From the NCBI GenBank assembly GCA_022315425.1, contig JAIUPT010000042.1, positions 682,001 to 746,000 of the forward strand: a stretch of DNA of 64,000 nucleotides, in the 5' to 3' direction. The notes below the pieces were generated by a model. That model was not told where the DNA came from. It did not search any database and was given only the letters and a program-made list of their open reading frames with translations. Made by a program: the position numbers and the translations under genes. This document shows, piece by piece, positions 22,847 to 33,508 of this stretch. Positions within the stretch are counted from its first letter, which is position 1. Each line of letters begins with the position of its first letter. Source of the stretch: Pseudevernia furfuracea. Its lineage: Eukaryota; Ascomycota; Lecanoromycetes; Lecanorales; Parmeliaceae.

Positions 22847-24557
22847 TCATTCGGTTAGATGGTCGTCGATGTTGACTCTTTTGTAGAACGAAATATGGCC
22901 AAAATCCTGCGGAATGCCTTAACATGGGAAAACGTCACAGGGGTCAAAGATGTGCTCGACTCACCTCCCAATACTGTGCCAGAGAGTCATGAGAGATCAT
23001 GATCAACTGTGATGATATAAATCTGTCATGGCGGTAACCTCTTTCCGCAATGTGACCCCAGCTTCTTACCGTTCTTGCTCCAACGAACATTTGCTCGTTT
23101 GCTACACGTATCAGCCCTTTCGGTCCAATATCCTCCGCAATCCACGTGTATTCTCCTCTAGGAACGTTGACATCGCCCGTCAATTTTATAGCCTCTAGTC
23201 TGCCTGAAGGGGCTTCCGCAGAGGCTTGAGTGTCAAGGTCTGCAGAGCTTTCATCTTGAGTGGTCTTATTTCTTCGCGCTTCCTTGTCACACCGGTTCAC
23301 CAAATCATCCTCTGGTTGCCATGTAGATGGGCCTCCAGTCTCCGCAGTATGGTGCGTAGAAACAATCCTCTGACTCTCTGTAGCTTCCGCTGAATCATGG
23401 ATAGAGTCTCGCAGCCCCATATCGGCATCAACCATTGCCATAGCCATACCTTGCGGTAGGGAGCCTGTCGATGACGTCCTAGAGAGGGCCATGGGCGATG
23501 TGACATCACGCTGTAACACAAGTAGAAACTCACAGCCATGGCCTGAATAGTCTCCAACCCAAATCCCCTGCCACGGCTTTTTCTTGGTAGGTATATAAGA
23601 TTCCTCAAGCAGCGTACTGAAAGTCATGACTTCCTCCCCCATCCGGACTGCGGTCAAGGACTGCATCAAGTTGGTAAATTCCAGCCATTTCCGTATTCTG
23701 AAGGTCCGATCACTCATAAGATCCAGCGTCTGGGGCCGATGTTCCTCTGTCCGGAATTTGGTTGCAGATTCATTGCGTACTCGTTCTTTCGCAGGAATGA
23801 TGGCAGGTGGCCAAAGGGCCATTGCAGGAGCTTGTAATGCTTTGGAAATCGGCTGGCAGAGAGATATCATTGAACAAATGCCATGCGTTGTCCCCGTCTG
23901 CATGGCAACTTCCTTCTGCAACCGGTTGTCGTTGTGATTCTTTCTCTTCTTGAAGCCGAGCTTGATCACTGGATCATCGAGCCACAGCCTGACCCTAGGA
24001 TTGAAGGTGTGGATGATGACCTCGGGGTTGTGCGCCCATGTCTCAAATGTATGAGCCCCATGCTCTGCTAAAAGTCTAAAGGCCTCGATGCAACCATTCT
24101 GACTATTGTAGCGTGCCAATATCAACAGCCCATTGTTGTGAACATCGGCAAACCATATCTTGCGCTGGACCAAGAACCAGTAGGGGTGATGGGCAATGTA
24201 AAGATCCCTCCAGCTTTTCGCTGGCGATGGAGACTCGAGACCGACAAAGCCAGGTACATTGTTCCGAACAAATGGCATCCATAGGAGGTCATTGCGGGCA
24301 TGGGAGCGTAGAAGACAGCAAGTTCGTGACAATCTGGCGAGGGAAGCGGCAGGGAGGAAGGCGATAATTTGACTAATAATCTCAGCAGGTAGAGCTTCGA
24401 GGCTGGAGGTTCCCGGAGGCATCGTATTGTGAGGATGGGAGGGCATCGATTTGGTTGCGTCAGCTGTGGTGGCGGATTCTTTGACGGTAAGACCACCAGA
24501 GACAGTGGACGATATGGAAGTCGAAGGGGACTTGAGGAGTCCAATGATTCTCTCCAT
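22847..24557 (-). CDS. F-box protein with Fbxo31-like C-terminal region
   Basis: Two exons (22965-24557 and 22847-22906) encode about 550 aa. The start is the ATG at 24557 (MERIIGLL); the open frame continues upstream without ATG. The F-box begins near residue 55 (LEALPAEIISQIIAFLP, then RLSRTCCLLRSH). Downstream segments such as WFLVQRKIWFADV and KPWQGIWVGDYSGHGCEFLL resemble the substrate-binding barrel region of Fbxo31-type fungal F-box proteins. A disordered insert of about 100 residues interrupts the C-terminal part, after which GEYTWIAEDIGPKG resumes. The last exon supplies DFGHISFYKRVNIDDHL, a conserved-looking terminus lost if the 58-bp intron is not removed. The expected role is SCF substrate recruitment; the substrate is unknown. 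Confidence 0.85.
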
Positions 24558-25337
24558 CTTCTTATGATTGTTCAATGAGCAACTACCAGCAGTCCAACAG
24601 TCCAGGTGTGGTCCGTATGCCGGCAATAATGACGACAGTATTCAGGTGAGAAATCTTTCTCGCTAACCCGTTCTGAGTCTCTTCCAACTAACAGCTCTTG
24701 CCTAAAGCTTGTTACGTTCCTTGACTGCATGGCAATCATGATGGTGAATGATGATTCTAGGAAGGTGGTATGCCGTCAAAGCTTTAGTACCACGGAAACA
24801 TACTTTAGTCCATTCGCTCCAAGGAGTATGGAGTATTGACTATAAGTCTACCTCGGTACTAACCCCACCACAGCTTATGCCAGATTCCCGGCAATCTGCA
24901 TCCACGATACGAGGTAATGGCATGTAGATGCTCCTTCTTCAAGGAGACAAGTCGACTACACCATCTTCTGCACACTTGCACAGATGAGCCAAAGAGGAAG
25001 ATGAGACTGAGCGTCGTAACTTCTATCGTTAGCCAATACCTGCCACTAGCAGAAATTGAGAGCTAGGAGCCCAGCACTAGCAATTTAGCTTTCAAGTCAC
25101 GAGATCCAATCGTTCTACGCGCCAAGACTTTCTATCAGACGCGCCGTTACCGAGCCCTACAAGGCTTAGGCTTTGTTTACATATGACTGCAGCCTACAGA
25201 GCTTCGAGCTTCCTCTCCATGATTCCTTTGTTTACCACTGCTGTTTTTGTTGTTGACCCTTGCTCAACACGCGATCCTTTGGCTCAAGTACTCGCTCTTT
25301 CTCTCTCCTTTTCTTCCTTCCTATATCTCCAGAGTCA
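24558..25337. promoter_or_regulatory. Divergent promoter region
   Basis: About 780 bp between the divergent F-box (minus) and coiled-coil (plus) genes. Pyrimidine-rich stretches near 25290-25330 precede the plus-strand start, as is usual for fungal 5' leaders. No specific factor site can be defended. Confidence 0.4.
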
Positions 25338-27368
25338 ATGCACAATAGCCGCCGCGCAATGGCAACAAACACCCCTCAAATCGAAGTGGTGGACATCACA
25401 GATGATAGGCCTCTAGCTGTTCGTCGAAAGCGACGCATCAGTACTGGTCTCACGGATCCGATAGATGTGCCGAAGGTAGAGCCAAGTGTCGAAGTTGAGA
25501 AGAGCTCCCGGGAGCCTCCCAAAACGCCGACTAAGCCTAAGAAACGAGTCCGCTTTTCAGACCCAGGTCCTGAACCTTCAGCGCCATCTTCATCCACCGG
25601 ACTCACCCCTTATCTCAGACGAACGTTCTTCACACCACGGGCTCAGGGGCCTTCAACGCCACAGCTACTAGCCGCCGGCACAAGACGTCTTTCATTTCCC
25701 ATACAGCTATCGACGTCACTACCATCTCCATCGCTATCACCGTCACCAGGCCCTTTTTCAGGTGAATTTCAATTCGCTCCGCTGCGTCAGGTGCTTGATG
25801 ACCGTCTGAAGCGGCGCTTGAGAAGAAACAACCTGAGCGGTGAGATCAACGACATAGACGAAGAGAAGAAATCGAAAACGAAATTGGAGCAAGAGATTCA
25901 AAGCCTCAAGGATGAGCTAGCAGTGGCCGAACAGTCTCACAAAGAACACAGCGATGGATCGGATGGAGAAGCAACGAGTCATGAGAAGATACGCGAATTG
26001 GAGCAACAGCTGGTCGAGCTTAAGACAGAGATGCGTGGGCGTTCAACAACCGCTGAACCTGCTGCTGGGAGTGACGACCTCCCGGACACAGCGTCATCGC
26101 CCATGGAGATCTTCGTTGACAACGCAGACGAAGATTTTGTTGTATCAAACTTCGATGACAATGAAGCTCTTCGAGACCAGACCCCAGTGGGAGTCCTGCA
26201 GCCTGTCAGCGAAGCGGCGACTCAGGTCGCACTCCCTTCGCCGACCCAAACTGAGACTTTCCGCTCCGCTCGGATTTCACTGGAATACCTCTTCCCTGGA
26301 GAGATTGCGCTTGGCCTGGTTCCCGAGGACCCAAAACCTTTGCTCGACGTTATGCTCGATCGCATGCGAACCCTCAAGGCTCAAGCTTTCATGGCAGAAG
26401 GCTCGTTGAAAGCGACCGAAATTCAAGAGACAAATTTGCGAAACCAATTCAATGCAGTGCTTGCACAGTTGGATCGTGCACGTGTGTACGCCGAAGATTT
26501 GAGCAAACGTCACTCAAACGAGAAAACTAGGGCCGACAATGCGCAAGCGAGAGTGAACATGCTGGAAACAAGCCTCCAAAACACGTCGAGCAAGGCCACG
26601 GACTTGGCAAGGGAGGTTGACGAAAAGGAACGCTCAATTGAAAAACTTCAGGATGCGCTCGAATCTTACAGAGTCGAAGTTCGCAATCTTGAGCTGCTTA
26701 TCACTAGAACCGAAGGCGAGCACAGTACAGCCGTTTCACAGCTACGTTCTGAAATGGACGAAGCTGTTGCTGATCTAGAATGCCACGTTGCTGCGGAGAC
26801 GAGAGGAAGGCATGAAGCTGAGCAGGAGGTTGTTGAGAGGGATGCAAGAATCAAAGAGCTCAAGGTTCGCGAGCAAGAACTTCAGACCGCGGTAAACGAA
26901 AAGCAAAAAGTCATCCGAGAGACCGAGGCAGTTTTTGCGGAAGAAAGGAATGGACGGGAACGCGAAGTAGGGGGTCTGAACGTGACGATCGGACAATTGA
27001 GCACTGACCTTTCGGAGTCCAAGGCCAAGGTGGCCGCCGCGGAGGAGAAGCAACAATTGCTGATGAGGAAATTGCAAGAAGAGCGTGACGCAGGCTTGCG
27101 TGCTGTTGAAGCTGTGCAGACCGAGCTCGCAAGATGCTCCGAAAACGCCGAAGGAGTCAAGATTGCTCACGTGAACGATGTGCAGAGGAGGGGAGCCGAG
27201 GTGACCGAGCATAAAGGTCTCCTAACCCCTGTCAGTGTGACGAGATTCCGAGATGTGGAGGGCTATGTCGAATTCAGACGTGGTAAGAAGGAAAAGCGAC
27301 CCGATAGTGGGATTGGAGTCCTGGAGGAAGACGAGGATGAGGATATGATCATGGCTGATGAGATGTAA
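25338..27368 (+). CDS. Coiled-coil protein of unknown function
   Basis: Single-exon gene of 676 aa. The ATG at 25338 is preferred; a second ATG at 25359 (MATNTPQIEVVD) is an equally plausible start, and the open frame upstream has no ATG. The first 170 residues are disordered, proline/serine-rich and basic (KKRVRFSDPGPE). A long alpha-helical region with heptad-like spacing of L, E and K covers roughly residues 175-250 and 330-620. Between them is a short ordered-looking motif, RISLEYLFPGEIALGL, which I remember in similar unnamed fungal proteins. The C-terminus reads VSVTRFRDVEGYVEFRRGK and ends in an acidic tail. It could be a scaffold or microtubule/chromatin-associated protein, but this is not established. 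Confidence 0.8.
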   Translation: MHNSRRAMATNTPQIEVVDITDDRPLAVRRKRRISTGLTDPIDVPKVEPSVEVEKSSREPPKTPTKPKKRVRFSDPGPEPSAPSSSTGLTPYLRRTFFTPRAQGPSTPQLLAAGTRRLSFPIQLSTSLPSPSLSPSPGPFSGEFQFAPLRQVLDDRLKRRLRRNNLSGEINDIDEEKKSKTKLEQEIQSLKDELAVAEQSHKEHSDGSDGEATSHEKIRELEQQLVELKTEMRGRSTTAEPAAGSDDLPDTASSPMEIFVDNADEDFVVSNFDDNEALRDQTPVGVLQPVSEAATQVALPSPTQTETFRSARISLEYLFPGEIALGLVPEDPKPLLDVMLDRMRTLKAQAFMAEGSLKATEIQETNLRNQFNAVLAQLDRARVYAEDLSKRHSNEKTRADNAQARVNMLETSLQNTSSKATDLAREVDEKERSIEKLQDALESYRVEVRNLELLITRTEGEHSTAVSQLRSEMDEAVADLECHVAAETRGRHEAEQEVVERDARIKELKVREQELQTAVNEKQKVIRETEAVFAEERNGREREVGGLNVTIGQLSTDLSESKAKVAAAEEKQQLLMRKLQEERDAGLRAVEAVQTELARCSENAEGVKIAHVNDVQRRGAEVTEHKGLLTPVSVTRFRDVEGYVEFRRGKKEKRPDSGIGVLEEDEDEDMIMADEM

Positions 27369-27836
27369 AATTTGCAAGCAAGCGGCAATAATGTGGCAGG
27401 AGTTCTGGAGTTCTGTACTTTGTACGCATCTTTCTCAGCTCATAGCATAAACTATCCACTCAGCAATGGCTCGATCACGACCACTGAATATTGATACCTT
27501 GACATATGTAGATGTTTACCTGCCCGGGCCCTAAAAGCGGCAGCCGCGGGTATAAGCACCGGCCCGCCATGCCCAGGGGAGTGACTACCTAAGGTTGGGG
27601 GCCCTCTACAAAAAGTTAAAAACAGTGCTGCATTCCCACCAGGAGCAGGTCCAGTGATCTAGTCGTCCTCACCCTCACCAGCTAGGGCTTATCACCAGCA
27701 CACCGTTCAGAAGTCCCCAGAAAAAAACTGCCTGCCAACCGCGACCTCCCATTTCTGCGCACACACATCCAGCACCGTCTAGACCTCATTGGCACCCCCC
27801 CCCCATCCAACACCCCCTTTCAACCTCTGCACAACC
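27369..27836. other. Intergenic, uS8m promoter side
   Basis: About 470 bp. It contains GC-rich palindrome-like words (CCCGGGCCC, CAGCCGCGGG) near 27520-27550 and a C-rich tract just before the uS8m ATG. No gene was seen. Confidence 0.5.
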
Positions 27837-28451
27837 ATGTCCCTCGTCCTCCTCGCCCACGCCTGCTCCCACCTGCAAAACGCCTCCAAAGCCCGTCTCG
27901 GGCTCACCTCCCTGCCCTCCACGACCCAACTCCACACCCTCCTCCTGCAGCTCCAGAAGTGCGGCTACGTCAACACCGTCGTGATCGGGGGCCCCACGCC
28001 GCCGCCGCCGAGCGCGCTGGCGCCGACCATGAGTGCGAACCCCGAGGCGAGGAACGAGATCGGAGCGGGGCACGTTGCGTTTTGGGGGAGTGGTGATGTG
28101 GGGAGGGAGGCGGGTGGGGTGGGGGGTGGTGGTGGTGGTGGGGTGATGGAGGCGATTACGCAGGAGAATATCTCGTCGCGGCGGTTATGGGTGGGGTTGA
28201 AGTATTACAACGGCCGGCCCGTGCTGGAGAAGATGCGATTGGTTTCGAAACCGACGCGGCGAGTGTGGATGTCGATTAGCGATATAGCAGGATTGGTGAA
28301 GGGGGAGAGGAAGGGGTATGTAAATGGTTTGAGGGGCATAGGGGAGAGTATGTTTGTGACGACAGATCGGGGGATAATGGAGGCGAGGGAGTGTGTGGAG
28401 AGGAGGATTGGAGGAATGTTGCTTTGTCGGGTCAATCCTGTCTCGTGGTGA
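27837..28451 (+). CDS. MRPS8: Mitochondrial small-subunit ribosomal protein uS8m
   Basis: Component of the mitochondrial 37S ribosomal subunit that binds the central domain of the small rRNA. The single-exon 204-aa model starts at the ATG at 27837 (MSLVLLAHACSHLQNASKAR), the family's usual N-terminus. The C-terminal S8 domain is clear: SSRRLWVGLKYYNGRPVL, LVSKPTRRVWMSISDI, FVTTDRGIMEARECVE and GGMLLCRV. Between the N-terminal and C-terminal parts sits a glycine-rich insert (about residues 90-106) not needed for the fold. The coding strand is very C-rich in the first 170 bp and G-rich afterwards, the same switch seen in several neighbours. Confidence 0.95.
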   Translation: MSLVLLAHACSHLQNASKARLGLTSLPSTTQLHTLLLQLQKCGYVNTVVIGGPTPPPPSALAPTMSANPEARNEIGAGHVAFWGSGDVGREAGGVGGGGGGGVMEAITQENISSRRLWVGLKYYNGRPVLEKMRLVSKPTRRVWMSISDIAGLVKGERKGYVNGLRGIGESMFVTTDRGIMEARECVERRIGGMLLCRVNPVSW

Positions 28452-28805
28452 GAAGGAAAAAGGGGCAAGTAATGCATTTGAGGAGTCTGGTACCAGCATT
28501 CCCTGGTTTGCATTGGGTGGTGTCCCGAGTGTGTAAGAAGTGGAAAATATCTCCGTGCTGAGGGTTGCTGGCCGAAGACGCAGCTGCAAAGCCTACACTA
28601 CAGAGCTGATTGATCAACGCACGAGAGCACGCTTATTAATTGTACATACTGCCAGCTTTCAAAGCTAGCTACGCTCCTGTGAGACGCTATTAAATGCATC
28701 GTGGTATAGAACTCCAATTCCTCGACATATGCTTCCAAGCGCCTAGAATCTTAACCCTGCTGCTTACGACCGGACCGGACAGCTGAGACCAGCGACAAAT
28801 TTGGA

Positions 28806-30479
28806 TCATTGCGATAGAACTGGAGCAGCAGATACTGGAGCAGCAGATACTGGAGCAGCTTCGTCAATGCCGTTCTTTGCTCCATCTGTGCTTGGGGCTT
28901 CGACGGATTCAGCCGGGGCTTTTACTGATGGTGATGGTGATGGTGATGGTAGTGCTGGCTCCGTTGACTGCTCGCCCTTCGTTTCGACGTTTTCGCTCTT
29001 CGCTTGCTCACTCCCATCACTTTTTCTCTTGAGCCTTACCCCGTTACCCTTCTTGGGTGGAGTTTTGGCCTCTGCCTTTTCGTGCGTTTTCTGGGATGAG
29101 CTCTGAGTTGGACGCATCATTCTGTCCAAGAAACTCCCTCCTGGGGCCTTTGAGCTTGCGGTACTTAGCCTCGACTTTGGTTTGTCCTTTGCCTTTTCTG
29201 CGGGCTTCGGCCCAGCAGGCAGCGATGTACGAGCCGGCTTTTGCCGCAGGGTTGTTGGATTCGTTGGAACACGGTCCCTGGTTTTGGCTGTAGCAGCCGG
29301 CGCCGCGTCGATTTTGGCGGCAGATGCGGCAGTTGGTGCAGTAGCCGAGCCAGGTAGTCGGACTGAGCGAGTTGGGGACTTTGGACGCGGCTTCGTGGAT
29401 GACGTTGGGGATGTGGAACCTGGTTTCTTCCCTGGCTTTGGTGCGGGCTTCGACGTCGCTACAGCGGCTTTTGGTGCCACAGATAGTCGACTTAGTCTCT
29501 CATCAGTCGTCTCCTTTGCATCCTTAGGAACTTCCTTCTTTGACTCTTTCGAAGCGGCTGGCTTTGGTGATATTTTCTTGGACAGCGGTTGCTTGCTAGG
29601 CGTTGCTGCATCTTTGGGGGTAATGGGCGCAGGAAGTGTGGACGTTCGAGGCTTGTTCTCTGACGATTGTATAGTGGAAGGTGTTGGCTGAGCAAATGAT
29701 TTCTTTCCAATAGCGGAAGGATGAGAAGCTATCTTAGTTTTGGACTGCAGTCCCGCTTTCTGTGCCGGGGCCTCTTTTGGGTTGCCGTTGGCCATCGGAG
29801 TGCTAGGGCCCTTGGCCTGTTGTTCCGGAGGTTGCGTTGAATCAGCAGTCGCTATAGTCTCTCGGCCGTTCGACGCTTCGCCCTTCTTTTTATCTTGCTC
29901 GAACGGTGACCCTTTCAGTATAGACCCTAATGGGGACGTTTCCCCCTCTGGAGCAGCCCCGCCGGAGACTGCAGCTACTTCCTTTGGATCTAATGGTAGC
30001 ATCGCAGCAGTACTGTCTTCTGCCGCAGAATTTGGCTTGTCCGGGTTGGCAGCCGAAAGGACACTATTCATTGTTCCCGACTTCTTTTGAGGTGTGCTGT
30101 CCTTTTTTGGAGAATTCTTGGGTGTAGTCTGTTTAGCCGAGTCGTCCTCCTTCATGGTAGACTTCTGAGGGGTCGAGTCAAAGCCATTGGTCTTCGGTTT
30201 TTCCACCGCCCCATCCATTGTAGAATCTTCGGCCCCATCATTATTTACTACGTCCCCCTTGATGCCCAACTCTTTAGATGCCTTAAAGTCTCCCATCTGT
30301 CCACTAGGCTCGACAGAAACGAAGCAGGTTCGAACTTTTGAGATAGGACGCGAGTTGTCGCCTGTCACACTTAATGAAGCAGCTGGAGAGCGGCCGCGGG
30401 AAGGAGGGGAGGTGGATTCGTCCTTTTGTTCGAACTTTGCCCGCAAGGAAGCAACACCGCTTGGTGAAACTGCTGACAT
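28806..30479 (-). CDS. Disordered S/P/K-rich protein
   Basis: Single-exon model of 557 aa starting at the ATG at 30479 (MSAVSPSGVASLRAKFEQ); the upstream extension of the frame lacks ATG. Almost the whole protein is low complexity and predicted disordered, with many TP and SP sites that could be kinase targets. Two better conserved-looking islands stand out: the N-terminal SGVASLRAKFEQ segment and SFLDRMMRPTQSSSQKTHEK near residue 450. Fungal relatives are often labelled mucin-like only because of composition; there is no signal peptide here, so secretion is unlikely. The C-terminus carries a short APVSA repeat (28820-28860). Function is unknown. Confidence 0.75.
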   Translation of the reverse strand: MSAVSPSGVASLRAKFEQKDESTSPPSRGRSPAASLSVTGDNSRPISKVRTCFVSVEPSGQMGDFKASKELGIKGDVVNNDGAEDSTMDGAVEKPKTNGFDSTPQKSTMKEDDSAKQTTPKNSPKKDSTPQKKSGTMNSVLSAANPDKPNSAAEDSTAAMLPLDPKEVAAVSGGAAPEGETSPLGSILKGSPFEQDKKKGEASNGRETIATADSTQPPEQQAKGPSTPMANGNPKEAPAQKAGLQSKTKIASHPSAIGKKSFAQPTPSTIQSSENKPRTSTLPAPITPKDAATPSKQPLSKKISPKPAASKESKKEVPKDAKETTDERLSRLSVAPKAAVATSKPAPKPGKKPGSTSPTSSTKPRPKSPTRSVRLPGSATAPTAASAAKIDAAPAATAKTRDRVPTNPTTLRQKPARTSLPAGPKPAEKAKDKPKSRLSTASSKAPGGSFLDRMMRPTQSSSQKTHEKAEAKTPPKKGNGVRLKRKSDGSEQAKSENVETKGEQSTEPALPSPSPSPSVKAPAESVEAPSTDGAKNGIDEAAPVSAAPVSAAPVLSQ

Positions 30480-31240
30480 GACTGAAGCATCAAGCACTGT
30501 TAGCAAATGCAATGCTCACAAGTGTGGTTATGGGGTCAGGTAAGCATTGAGCCCTGAGGCATGGTTAGGCAGAGCTGCATCCAGCCCAATAGCGCGTCTT
30601 GAAGCGTGGAATGTTTGCTGACAGGCGGGATAAGTAGACTCACAATTTTTGTAGTAAGTGGGTGTTCCTGCTTTCGTTAGGCAAAGTTGTGCTGGCCGGC
30701 TAGAAAACAGTAACACAGTAAGTAACAATCCGAGCTTGAGCAAATGTCGTCAGGTTTGAAACTTCGAAAAGGAATATTTACATAGCATGAAGGTGATTAT
30801 TTAATTACTTTAATCTTGTTTTCTCGCTACGCCTTCCTCGTTGGGAATGAATAACATGAATACATCCTATCTAAGGTTTTGCAACTACATCTTGCATTTC
30901 TCCGTCTCCCCGTTCAGTCGTCAGATTGTTACAAGTGGTTGAATTCTTATTCAGAAGACACTCTCCTTGGAGTCCCTGCACGGTCCCGCATGTCCAAGAC
31001 TGCGGTCCAGCCTCAACCAATTACAGGCTCTAGACATATCGTCAAGTCTCTCGACACGGCCCAGCCATCGAGTAGTCCAAGTGGCAATGTCCAACGTATC
31101 ATTGCATTGCGCAAACAGTGACGAGGAGTAGCGAACACCAGAGTGGTCCACTATCCAAAAAGGCAATGGCTTTTGTGCTGTGCTTTCTTGACCATCGAGG
31201 TTTTCAAGAACTCGCGGGTCGCATAGAGTAGTCGGCCGTA
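30480..31240. other. Intergenic between two minus-strand genes
   Basis: About 760 bp covering the 5' side of the disordered-protein gene and the 3' end of the RfeG-like gene. A leucine-rich minus-strand frame at 30528-30743 resembles a signal peptide but is short and unsupported. Confidence 0.45.
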
Positions 31241-31438
31241 TCAACCGATCTTCTTCTCCAATCTTTTGAAGAACCGATTGACCTTCTTGTCAACGTTTTC
31301 GGCACCCTGCTCGAGTCTACCTTGCGACTGTTTTGGCGTTTTTGACGGCTTGCGCCCATGAGCCTCTTCTTCTGTAGGTCGGTACACTTGACTGTGAACA
31401 TCGTATTCATTGCCTTCATTGTGGTGATGGTGCTGCGT

Positions 31439-31480
<42 letters not shown>

Positions 31481-32937
31481 ACTATACTGATAATTGGAAT
31501 AACCGCCCACCGGCGGCTCATGCCCAGGTGGAGTGTAGTCCGCGTATTGTGGGTGGAGATGCTGCAAAGGCTGCCGGACGCCGGCCACATAAGAATCTCC
31601 GAGAATCTCGGTAGCAGGAGACTGTAAGGGCGCGCTGTCTTTGCCATAAAATGGAGTCATCGAGTCTTGAGGAGGAGCACTGAAAGTTGGAACAACTTGC
31701 TGGGAATGTATCGAGGCGGAGTTTGATGGGCTTTGAGGAGGTGCGGCAAATGAGGGTGTCGGTGTGTATGGGCTCACAGAGCCCCTACCGCTTTGTGGTG
31801 GAGGGGGTGGTAATGACGACACGCTTGACGCTCTGTACCCTGCTGAGGATTGCGAGTTTGCATAGCCAGTCGAAGGATGTGGAGAAGCAAAAGAGGGTGC
31901 ATGTGATTGCGCTGGTTGAGGACTAAACAAGCCAGATGATTGTGGATGACCGTATGGAGGACGAGACATCGAGCTTTGAGGGGAACCTGCCTGTGAGTGA
32001 TCTCGCAAGGCAGCAGCCGCAAGTCCTGTACCTATTTCAGCATCAACGGGAGGAGGGGTTTTTTCACGGTGCTTGATAGGCTCTGGCGCCGGAGGGGCAG
32101 CTGGATTGTAGGCGAGCGGCTGGAACATTGTTGGAGTCTGGGCTTTCGGTGTATCTTGAGGCTGGAACGCCGTTGGGTTATGCGCCTTTGGTGTACCGTG
32201 CCTTGTTTCCTCTCTCGAGGTGCCCCCGTTCAGCGGACTTATCGCGCCTGTTGACTCCGCCCTTGAGCTGCGTGTTTGCCCATTATGGTAAGCTGGGTCC
32301 TGGATCGCAACATTCTCGAGGTTCTGTACCACAGGGCTCATTACTTGATTGTGGGACCCCAGGGTAAGCGGCATATCGACGATATCCAACTGATCGACTT
32401 CAAGCTTCTTTCTAGCAAAAGCAACGAATGTATTCGCGTCCTCCGCTGTCCAGAAGTAGATGTCGAGAGTATGAAGTCGGAAAAGGTATTTTCCTTCATT
32501 ACGAGGATCGGTATTCGGGAGCCTCCAGTGATGTTCCGGTTGCTGTACAGGAGACGCTGTCCGCTCATGATGGCTGCCGTAGCCGTCTACTACGATGGTA
32601 CACAAGGTAGGATGTTTGTGGGACTGGCGCACGGTTGTCGATTCCATAGCTGCAACCGAGAAGACCTTCAGCTTTACCTCTCCAGGGGCAACATGTATCG
32701 TAAGGACTCACAGCCAGTGAAAGCATCCTGTTCTGGTTTGCCAACATTGTTGGCTATCTCCAGCCTGCCTCCGTTACCGCTCTTGTTCCCATAGAAGTAA
32801 AAATACGATCCTTTGTCAAATCGGTGGGCTGCTGGCCGTGGCGTAGGGGCGCTGAAGTAATAATGCACATCGGCAAAGCTGCAGAGAGTCAATGCGCCGA
32901 CTCATAGACGTCACACCCGGGCCTCATACACCGTCAT
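31241..32937 (-). CDS. RfeG-like P/Q-rich protein
   Basis: Three exons (32930-32937, 32712-32878, 31241-32649) encode 527 aa. The first exon carries only ATG ACG GT; it was chosen because acceptor phase and the start MTVFADVHYYF fit. The N-terminal ordered domain (residues 1 to about 155) contains APTPRPAAHRFDKGSY, RLEIANN, HKHPTLCTIVVDGYG and YLFRLHTLDIYFWT. This matches a fungal family annotated as transcription factor RfeG in aspergilli, although no classical DNA-binding motif is visible. The middle is P/S/Q-rich and disordered, with an uninterrupted Q14 run (near 31440-31485) followed by a histidine cluster. A basic amphipathic helix (VDKKVNRFFKRLEKKIG) closes the protein. It is divergent from the DDX60-type gene. 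A regulatory role is inferred from composition and family label only. Confidence 0.8.
31439..31485 (-). repeat. CAG/CAA repeat encoding polyglutamine
   Basis: Mixed CAG and CAA codons give a Q14 tract in the RfeG-like protein. The mixture of codons suggests selection for the peptide or partial stabilisation of the repeat rather than a fresh pure expansion. Confidence 0.85.
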
Positions 32938-33508
32938 TAAACGCTCTTCTCCTTCGAGTGCTGACATTTCTGTAGGTCCGGCCTCTAGAATATCTAATCT
33001 AATGATTGTCCGAGTACACGAAGCTTGGTAATTCTGAGTGCTATTTCGAGTAAGTTTACTCGGTCAAGTATGAGCAGCACGCGGAGAAAAGAAAGAGCCC
33101 CTTCAGCTCCGCCGATTCCTTGGCATCCATCCGATAAGATAGCTAAGCGCGCGACTGCAGTCTTTAGCTCGAGATTTTAGCTCGAGGAAAGTCGCACACA
33201 ATTCACCTCCACCTTTTGCAGTTCTGCAGCAACGCCAACAGGAATCCTCTTGGCCTTTGAATGAAGTATGCTTGAGTATACGACCTGTTATCCATACAAC
33301 CACCTAGGTAGTCTACAATAAAAGATTATTTAACCCACAAATACTTGCCACAACGCTCCCTTACTTTTGTTTATCAATCGTCATTAACCCGGATCAAGTG
33401 AATCTCAATTCGTGCACTGGCCCATTAGTCGTTCGGTTGCGGTGTGAATCGTTCCTCTACATAACCATCCGAGCTGGCAACCTCACATCCACAGCAACAA
33501 AAGAAGAC
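32938..33508. promoter_or_regulatory. Divergent promoter, RfeG-like and DDX60-type genes
   Basis: About 570 bp separate the two start codons. The words TTTAGCTCGAG are repeated near 33160-33186. No specific factor site can be assigned. Confidence 0.45.

Noticed and set aside
31439..31485. CTG repeat on the plus strand as a stand-alone microsatellite
   Set aside because: It is inside the coding sequence of the RfeG-like gene and is explained by the polyglutamine tract.
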